This document shows, piece by piece, positions 4,863-9,625 of a stretch of 9,625 bases of DNA; within the stretch, counting starts at the first letter, position 1; the number at the start of each line of letters is the position of its first letter. Source of the DNA: Candidatus Methanogaster sp. UBA203 (GTDB lineage: Archaea; Halobacteriota; Methanosarcinia; Methanosarcinales; Methanogasteraceae). The notes under the pieces are model-generated. The model searched no databases. It was given only the letters and a program-made list of their open reading frames with translations, and was not told where the DNA came from. A program made the translations under genes and the position numbers. The stretch is from assembly GCA_002503595.1 (NCBI GenBank), contig DASC01000038.1, positions 1-9,625 on the forward strand, written 5' to 3'.

Positions 4863-7457
4863 ATGCAACCCGATCGATTCACATTAAAAGTACAGGAAGC
4901 GCTGCAGACCGCTCATGGAATCGCGACTGAGTATGATCATCAATACATCGACTGCGAGCACCTTCTGCTTGCACTCTTGCGGGATGGGGAGGGTCTCGCC
5001 CCGAGAATCCTTGCGAAGATGGATATCTCGCCGGAATTACTGAGGGGGCAACTTGAGCAACATCTCTCGGAACAGCCGCAGGTGACAGGCATAACCGAGA
5101 TCCACATCACCGAGCGGTTCAACAGCGTGCTCATCGCTGCGGAAAAGGCTGCAAAGAAACTGAAAGACGAGTATGTAAGCGTTGAGCACCTCTTAATCGC
5201 GTTAATCGAATCCGATGGCGCATGTGGCAGAATCCTTACGGAATCCGGCGCAACAAAAGACAAATTGCTCGAGGCTCTCAAAGAGGTTCGAGGGAGCCAC
5301 CGGGTGACCTCGCAATCACCGGAATCGACCTACGAGGCGCTCCAGCAGTACGGAATCGATATGACCGCGCTTGCACGGGAGGGAAAGCTCGATCCGGTCA
5401 TCGGAAGGGATGATGAGATCAGACGGACGATCGAGATCCTCTCCCGGCGGCGGAAGAACAATCCGGTCTTGATCGGCGAGGCAGGGGTCGGAAAGACTGC
5501 GATCGTTGAGGGGCTCTCCCAGAGGATCGCAAAGCAGGATGTTCCGGAGGGACTGAAGGAGAAGAGCATCATTGCGCTTGACATGGGTTCGCTTCTGGCT
5601 GGCGCAAAGTTCAGGGGCGAGTTTGAGGAGCGGCTGAAAGCAGTCTTAAAGGAGATCGCGGATTCGGATGGCGCGGTCATCCTCTTCATCGATGAACTGC
5701 ATACCGTTGTCGGGGCTGGCGCTGCCGAGGGCTCGATGGATGCGAGCAACCTGATGAAGCCGATGCTTGCAAGGGGTGAACTCCACTGCATCGGGGCAAC
5801 GACGTTAAATGAGTACCGGAAGTACATCGAGAAGGACGCTGCGCTCGAACGAAGGTTCCAGCAGGTGCTTGTGGAGGAGCCGGATGTTGCGGACACGATC
5901 TCAATTCTGCGGGGTTTAAAGGAGCGATATGAGGTACACCACGGCGTCAGGATCAAGGATGCTGCGCTCGTAACTGCTGCGGTGCTGAGCCACAGGTACA
6001 TCTCGGATCGATTCCTCCCTGACAAGGCGATCGATCTCGTTGATGAGGCAGCAGCGCGGATCAGGACAGAGATCGACAGCATGCCGAGCGAACTGGACGA
6101 GATCAGACGCAGGATCATGCAGCTTGAGATCGAACGCGAGGCTCTTAAGAAGGAGAGCGACGCGGCGTCGAAGGAGCGGCTCGATCATCTGGAACGAGAA
6201 CTTGCAGACCTCCGTAGCGATTCTGACGTCATGCAGGCGCAGTGGCAGTCAGAGAAGGATGCGATCTCACGGATGCGCGGGGTCAAACGGGAGATCGAGG
6301 ACGTGAAGGTTCAGATCGAGCTTGCGGAGCGGGAGTACGATCTGGGTCGGGCGGCAGAACTGAAGCACGGGAAGCTTCCTTTACTTGAAAAAGAACTTGT
6401 AGAAGAGGAAACGCGGCTGCAAGCGAAGCAGACTACATCAACGCTTCTAAAAGAAGAGGTCGATGAGGATGACATCGCAGAGATCGTGAGCAGATGGACG
6501 CACATTCCTGTGAGCAAGATGATGCAGGGGGAGCGGGAGAAACTCCTCGATCTTCCTGAGGAGCTGCACAGACGGGTCGTCGGGCAGGATGAGGCTGTGC
6601 AGGCGGTATCTGATGCGATACTCCGTGCCCGTGCAGGGATAAGCGATCCGAACCGCCCGATCGGGAGTTTCATATTCCTTGGTCCGACAGGTGTCGGGAA
6701 GACCGAACTATGCAAGGCGCTTGCGCAGTCGCTCTTTGATTCCGAGGGGAACCTGATCAGAATCGACATGTCCGAGTATATGGAGAAGCACACCGTATCC
6801 CGGCTGATCGGCGCACCTCCAGGGTATGTCGGGTACGATGAGGGCGGGCAGCTTACAGAGGCGGTTCGCAGGAAGCCTTATGCTGTGATCCTGTTTGACG
6901 AGATCGAGAAGGCTCATTGCGATGTCTTCAACATTCTCTTGCAGATTCTCGATGACGGGCGGCTCACTGATTCGCATGGCAGGACAGTGGATTTCAAGAA
7001 CACGGTGCTGATCATGACCTCAAATATCGGCAGCGATCACATTTATAGGGATCTAACGAATGGCGGATCCGGGGGTAGCTACGAAGAGATGCGGGAGATG
7101 ATTCTTAAGGATCTGTCCGGTTGTTTCAGACCGGAGTTTCTGAACCGGGTCGATGAGACGGTCGTGTTTAGAGCGCTTACAAAGGAGCAGCTTGTCGCGA
7201 TCGTGGATATACAGATCGGGTATCTGATGGATCGGCTGAAGGATCAGAGGATCGAGCTTATGGTTACCGATGCTGCGAAGAAGTATCTCGCGGATGCCGG
7301 CTACAGCCCGGTCTACGGGGCGAGACCTTTGAAGCGGGTGATCCAGAATGAGGTTGAGACCGGGCTCAGCCGGATGATTGTGGCGGGAGAGGTCGCGGAG
7401 GGCGCGAAGGTTGTGGTGGATGCTGTTGATGATGGGATTGAGATGAGGGTGGGGTGA
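4863..7457 (+). CDS. clpB: ClpB-type AAA+ disaggregase (Hsp100)
   Basis: This 864-residue protein is a full-length ClpB, the cytoplasmic ATP-driven unfoldase that threads aggregated proteins through its central pore, in bacteria together with DnaK. Domains in order: two Clp-N repeats (about 5-145); first AAA+ module with Walker A G-E-A-G-V-G-K-T (205-212), Walker B L-F-I-D-E (274-278) and arginine pair R330-R331; a long coiled-coil middle domain (about 400-530), which distinguishes ClpB from ClpA/ClpC; second AAA+ module with Walker A G-P-T-G-V-G-K-T (607-614), Walker B I-L-F-D-E (676-680), pore loop G-Y-V-G-Y (654-658) and sensor-2 G-A-R (819-821). The first pore loop reads G-A-K-F-R-G with Phe where Tyr is usual, an aromatic-for-aromatic change. 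The frame is open 38 codons further up, but M-Q-P-D-R-F matches the usual ClpB start and the TATA-like box sits 27 bases before it. No dnaK, dnaJ or grpE lies in the window. Confidence 0.95.
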   Translation: MQPDRFTLKVQEALQTAHGIATEYDHQYIDCEHLLLALLRDGEGLAPRILAKMDISPELLRGQLEQHLSEQPQVTGITEIHITERFNSVLIAAEKAAKKLKDEYVSVEHLLIALIESDGACGRILTESGATKDKLLEALKEVRGSHRVTSQSPESTYEALQQYGIDMTALAREGKLDPVIGRDDEIRRTIEILSRRRKNNPVLIGEAGVGKTAIVEGLSQRIAKQDVPEGLKEKSIIALDMGSLLAGAKFRGEFEERLKAVLKEIADSDGAVILFIDELHTVVGAGAAEGSMDASNLMKPMLARGELHCIGATTLNEYRKYIEKDAALERRFQQVLVEEPDVADTISILRGLKERYEVHHGVRIKDAALVTAAVLSHRYISDRFLPDKAIDLVDEAAARIRTEIDSMPSELDEIRRRIMQLEIEREALKKESDAASKERLDHLERELADLRSDSDVMQAQWQSEKDAISRMRGVKREIEDVKVQIELAEREYDLGRAAELKHGKLPLLEKELVEEETRLQAKQTTSTLLKEEVDEDDIAEIVSRWTHIPVSKMMQGEREKLLDLPEELHRRVVGQDEAVQAVSDAILRARAGISDPNRPIGSFIFLGPTGVGKTELCKALAQSLFDSEGNLIRIDMSEYMEKHTVSRLIGAPPGYVGYDEGGQLTEAVRRKPYAVILFDEIEKAHCDVFNILLQILDDGRLTDSHGRTVDFKNTVLIMTSNIGSDHIYRDLTNGGSGGSYEEMREMILKDLSGCFRPEFLNRVDETVVFRALTKEQLVAIVDIQIGYLMDRLKDQRIELMVTDAAKKYLADAGYSPVYGARPLKRVIQNEVETGLSRMIVAGEVAEGAKVVVDAVDDGIEMRVG

Positions 7458-7670
7458 GGGGGGAAAGCGTGGACGCAGCAGGTGAACAAGGTGCTGAGAT
7501 GGCGATGGATGCGGAATTAGCGTATGAGTTAGCGGAAAGAAAACTCTCGAAAGAGGCGAGGAATGTCATAAAGGATGTTCTATGGGGGCTGCGTGGTCAA
7601 AGCAGTCTCAAACTCCGCCTATATCCATGCACTCCTCGGCACACCCAATGACCACCGTCCGCGCCCCTGC
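7454..7670 (+). pseudogene. Small unidentified ORF between clpB and trxB, possibly frameshifted
   Basis: A frame starting with a GTG that overlaps the clpB stop, or with the ATG at 7499, reads A-E-L-A-Y-E-L-A-E-R-K-L-S-K-E-A-R-N-V-I and looks like real helical protein. After about 7577 that frame becomes basic and unconvincing, and ends at 7651. Another frame entered at about 7580 continues sensibly (Y-G-G-C-V-V-K-A-V-S-N-S-A-Y-I-H-A-L-L-G) up to the 3' end of the convergent trxB gene. A single-base change near 7580 would join the two into one protein of about 60-70 residues. I do not recognise the family. As the sequence stands it is either a short orphan ORF (7499-7651) or a decayed gene. 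Confidence 0.3.
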
Positions 7671-7677
7671 GCAAAGT

Positions 7678-8580
7678 TCAGCCCAGATACCGCTCCGCGG
7701 ACACAGCAGCGAGCGCACCATCGCCGACAGCGGTCGCAACCTGCCTGAGTTGCGTTGCCCGGCAGTCTCCCGCCGCAAAGACCCCGGGTATCGAGGTTGC
7801 AAGCTGCTCATCGGTCAGGATGAACCCGGCAGCATCCTTCTCGGCATCGATAAATTCGGTGTTTGGAACCAGACCCACATACATGAAAACACCGCTGACC
7901 GCAAGTCGGGAGCGCTCTCTGGTCACAACGTCCCGAAGTACCACACCTTCGACAGTATCCTTCCCGGTGATCTCTTCGACGACTGAGTTCCAGACAAACT
8001 CGATCTTCGGATTCGCAAACGCCCTCTCCTGCAAAATCTTTGTAGCCCGGAGTTCTGAGCGCCTGTGGACAACGTATACTTTGTTAACGATCTTCGACAG
8101 GAACAACGCCTCTGTTATCGCAGAATCTCCACCACCGACCACAAGGATGTCCTTATCCCTGAAAAAGAACCCGTCGCAGGTAGCACAGAAAGATACGCCC
8201 CTTCCGATGAATTCCTCCTCGCCTTTCACGCCAAGACGGCTCGCCTTTGCCCCTGATGCGATGATAACCGATCTTGTCTTGTAATCATGATCGTCGGTCA
8301 ATACCTTTTTATACTCGCCTTCATCCCGTATCGTAATCACTTCCCCGTCCTCGATTTCGAGATCGAATGATCTTGCCTGCTCCTCGAATTTCTGCATCAA
8401 TTCGTACCCGCTGATCTCCGGAAATCCCGGATAATTTTCAACGGAATCGGAAAGTACGATCTGTCCACCGACACCGAGTTTTTCTATGACCGCCGTCTCA
8501 AGGCGCGCCCTCTTGGCATATATTCCTGCGGTGATACCGGCAGGACCTGCCCCGACGATGACGACATCGTATATCTCCAT
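7678..8580 (-). CDS. trxB: Thioredoxin reductase (NADPH type)
   Basis: This 300-residue low-molecular-weight thioredoxin reductase is a cytoplasmic flavoprotein that passes electrons from NAD(P)H through FAD and a redox disulfide to thioredoxin. It has the FAD-binding G-A-G-P-A-G (10-15), the active-site C-A-T-C (132-135), the second Rossmann motif G-G-G-D-S-A (149-154), H-R-R (172-174) and the C-terminal FAD motif G-D-C-R (271-274) followed by Q-V-A-T-A-V-G-D-G-A. The H-R-R-x-x-x-R element is the usual binder of the NADPH 2'-phosphate; F420-dependent methanogen relatives such as that of Methanocaldococcus, as I recall, depart from it, so NADPH use is inferred. Start: the frame extends 40 codons further up to 8700 and includes an ATG at 8601. 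However, M-E-I-Y-D-V-V-I-V-G gives normal family length and a TATA-like box lies 26 bases before it. The gene is convergent with clpB and divergent from the GTPase gene. Confidence 0.92.
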   Translation of the reverse strand: MEIYDVVIVGAGPAGITAGIYAKRARLETAVIEKLGVGGQIVLSDSVENYPGFPEISGYELMQKFEEQARSFDLEIEDGEVITIRDEGEYKKVLTDDHDYKTRSVIIASGAKASRLGVKGEEEFIGRGVSFCATCDGFFFRDKDILVVGGGDSAITEALFLSKIVNKVYVVHRRSELRATKILQERAFANPKIEFVWNSVVEEITGKDTVEGVVLRDVVTRERSRLAVSGVFMYVGLVPNTEFIDAEKDAAGFILTDEQLATSIPGVFAAGDCRATQLRQVATAVGDGALAAVSAERYLG

Positions 8581-8600
8581 GTCCAAAGCAGAGGGGCACA

Positions 8601-8612
8601 TTTTACTTAAGG
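8601..8612 (-). promoter_or_regulatory. TATA box of trxB
   Basis: On the minus strand this reads CCTTAAGTAAAA, centred about 26 bases before the ATG at 8580. It covers the alternative ATG at 8601, which argues against that upstream start and for a leaderless transcript from 8580. Confidence 0.45.
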
Positions 8613-8697
8613 ATTGCTGTCGCCGGGAATCGATTTCTTGCCACACGCGAACGCTCCGATATTCGCGGGCATCCTTGACCCGTGCGCACACCCAACA

Positions 8698-8707
8698 CAT
8701 TTATGAC
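8698..8707 (+). promoter_or_regulatory. TATA box of the HypB/UreG-like GTPase gene
   Basis: CATTTATGAC is centred 28 bases before the ATG at 8731, with no Shine-Dalgarno, so a leaderless transcript is likely. A short inverted repeat, CGCGAA at 8646-8651 with TTCGCG at 8662-8667, lies between this box and the divergent trxB promoter. It is only six bases per arm, so I do not call it an operator. Confidence 0.4.
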
Positions 8708-8730
8708 CGATCGTTTGATTCTTATCAACA

Positions 8731-9438
8731 ATGAAACTCGCAATCATCGCCGGAACTCCGGGATCTGGGAAGACCTCGATACTCATGCATGCAATCGCAT
8801 ACCTGAAACGCAGTGACATCGCACCGGCTGTGGTCAAGGTGGACTGCCTCTTCACAGATGACCAGACAAGGTTCAACCGGCTCGATGTGCCGGTCCGTGT
8901 TGCGCTCTCAAAGGATATGTGTCCTGACCATTTCGCCATCTATAACACCGAGGAGATGCTGTCGTGGGCTGAAGGGCAGAACGCGGACATATTAATTAGC
9001 GAGACCGCAGGTCTGTGTCTGCGCTGCGCCCCTTACGTGGATCAGTGCGTTGCGGTCTGCGTGATCGATGTGACTGCCGGACCGAATACGCCGGCAAAGG
9101 TCGGTCCCCTCCTGACCACTGCCGATGTGGTGGTCGCGACCAAAGGCGATATCGTGTCTCAGGCAGAGCGGGAGGTTTTTCGGGAGCGGGTCATCGAGGC
9201 GAACCCGGGATGCGTCATCATCGAGGCGAACGGTCTTTCCGGGCAGGGCGCATCCGAACTCGGAAACGCGATGATTCGTGCACCTGAAATCGAGATCGGC
9301 AACATCGAGATGCGGCTGAGACACAATGCGCCGCTTGCTGTCTGCACGCTCTGCACCGGTGAGACAAGGGTTGCAAAGAAGTATCATTCAGGCGTTCTCA
9401 GGCACACCGACGGTTTCATGGAATATCAGGGCGAGTGA
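8731..9438 (+). CDS. HypB/UreG-like SIMIBI GTPase with cysteine motifs, target unknown
   Basis: This 235-residue cytoplasmic P-loop GTPase belongs to the HypB/UreG branch, whose known members load metals (mostly nickel) into enzymes. Visible motifs are the P-loop G-T-P-G-S-G-K-T (8-15), V-K-V-D-C (35-39) for the switch-I region, the Walker-B-like D-I-L-I-S-E-T-A-G (86-94) and T-K-G-D (137-140) as the guanine-specificity motif. It is not a standard HypB or UreG. It has C96-L-R-C99 directly after the E-T-A-G motif and C205-T-L-C208-T-G-E-T-R near the C-terminus, plus C39, C64, C106 and C110. These look like metal- or Fe-S-binding pairs. It lacks a His-rich N-terminus. I recall similar unassigned proteins in anaerobic bacteria and archaea, often annotated as cobalamin or HypB/UreG-type GTP-binding proteins. 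No hydrogenase, urease or CO dehydrogenase gene is in the window, so its client is unknown. The start at 8731 is supported by a TATA box 28 bases upstream. Confidence 0.75.
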   Translation: MKLAIIAGTPGSGKTSILMHAIAYLKRSDIAPAVVKVDCLFTDDQTRFNRLDVPVRVALSKDMCPDHFAIYNTEEMLSWAEGQNADILISETAGLCLRCAPYVDQCVAVCVIDVTAGPNTPAKVGPLLTTADVVVATKGDIVSQAEREVFRERVIEANPGCVIIEANGLSGQGASELGNAMIRAPEIEIGNIEMRLRHNAPLAVCTLCTGETRVAKKYHSGVLRHTDGFMEYQGE

Positions 9439-9545
9439 GGGGCAGGCATCTTCAGACCTCCTTTTCGCGGCTAAGGGACTACCACAAAATAACCCGGTTC
9501 AGATTGGAATATGCTCGAGTAATGTGTGGCAAACAGATAACCCTC

Positions 9546-9625
9546 AATCTGTGTAATCTGTGTAAATCAGTGGCTGACAAGGGTTTTTAGCCACTGACTG
9601 CGACAGCAGCGGCGAAGCCATTAAC
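9546..9625. repeat. Dispersed repeat at the right edge (AATCTGTGT tandem plus hairpin)
   Basis: The element begins with two tandem copies of AATCTGTGT (9546-9554, 9555-9563) followed by the related AAATCAGTGG. A perfect 9-base inverted repeat follows, TCAGTGGCT (9567-9575) with AGCCACTGA (9589-9597) around a 13-base loop that contains five T. It continues to the window edge with a segment whose reverse complement includes AATGGCTTCGCC, loosely like AACGGCTTTGCT inside the repeat at 4621-4725. The first part resembles the AATCTGTGTAATCTGTG-type intergenic repeat seen in many genomes (general knowledge). No gene is visible in 9439-9625. Confidence 0.5.

Noticed and set aside
5330..6118. Minus-strand open frame of 262 codons opposite clpB
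   Set aside because: Antisense shadow of the first AAA+ module; Ser-rich low-complexity translation.
8646..8667. Inverted repeat CGCGAA/TTCGCG in the trxB-GTPase divergent gap as an operator
   Set aside because: Six bases per arm with a 10-base spacer is too short to separate from chance in GC-rich DNA, and it overlaps neither predicted promoter box.
8581..8700. Upstream extension of trxB to 8700 adding 40 residues
   Set aside because: The extension does not resemble the family, would cover the probable TATA box, and gives an abnormally long thioredoxin reductase.

Overview
The window looks like chromosomal DNA from a methanogen-related or methane/alkane-oxidising archaeon of the Euryarchaeota/Halobacteriota. 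The evidence is a dihydropteroate-synthase-like gene of the type found in tetrahydromethanopterin-using organisms, a left-edge fragment that resembles the archaeal purine enzyme PurP, and promoters with TATA boxes about 26-28 bases before start codons that lack a Shine-Dalgarno sequence (leaderless style). An ANME-1 or Syntrophoarchaeum-like source would fit, but lineage cannot be fixed from these genes alone.

Layout. Bases 1-462 (minus strand) carry the N-terminus of a probable purP gene and a complete small gene for a NifU C-terminal-type protein whose metal-binding loop is altered. A divergent promoter region (about 463-565) separates them from a plus-strand DHPS-like gene (566-2035). Bases 2036-2378 hold an oligo-T terminator, a GC-rich hairpin repeat and a relic of a membrane transporter on the minus strand. 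Next comes a plus-strand cluster: a small zinc-ribbon gene that appears frameshifted (2379-2659), then two U32-family genes (2674-3582 and 3585-4451) that closely resemble the UbiU/UbiV pair of iron-sulfur proteins. Bases 4452-4862 contain an unidentified coding remnant, a second copy of the hairpin repeat and the promoter of clpB. The clpB gene (4863-7457) encodes a full-length disaggregase. The short gap between clpB and the convergent trxB holds what looks like another frameshifted small ORF. trxB (7678-8580, minus) encodes an NADPH-type thioredoxin reductase. It is divergent from a HypB/UreG-like GTPase gene (8731-9438). The window ends in a different dispersed repeat.

How the genes fit together. 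Several products concern redox or metal-cofactor handling: the NifU-like protein, two [4Fe-4S]-type U32 proteins, thioredoxin reductase and a SIMIBI GTPase of metallochaperone type. ClpB handles aggregated protein. Apart from the tightly coupled U32 pair these are separate transcription units, so no single pathway should be read into the whole window.

The points most worth a second look are the UbiU/UbiV-like pair in an organism not expected to make ubiquinone, the NifU domain lacking the second cysteine of its CxxC motif, the cysteine-rich HypB/UreG-like GTPase of unknown target, and the amount of gene debris (RND transporter relic, frameshifted ORFs, shared repeats) in the intergenic spaces. 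I did not find a defence system, CRISPR array, complete insertion sequence or RNA gene.
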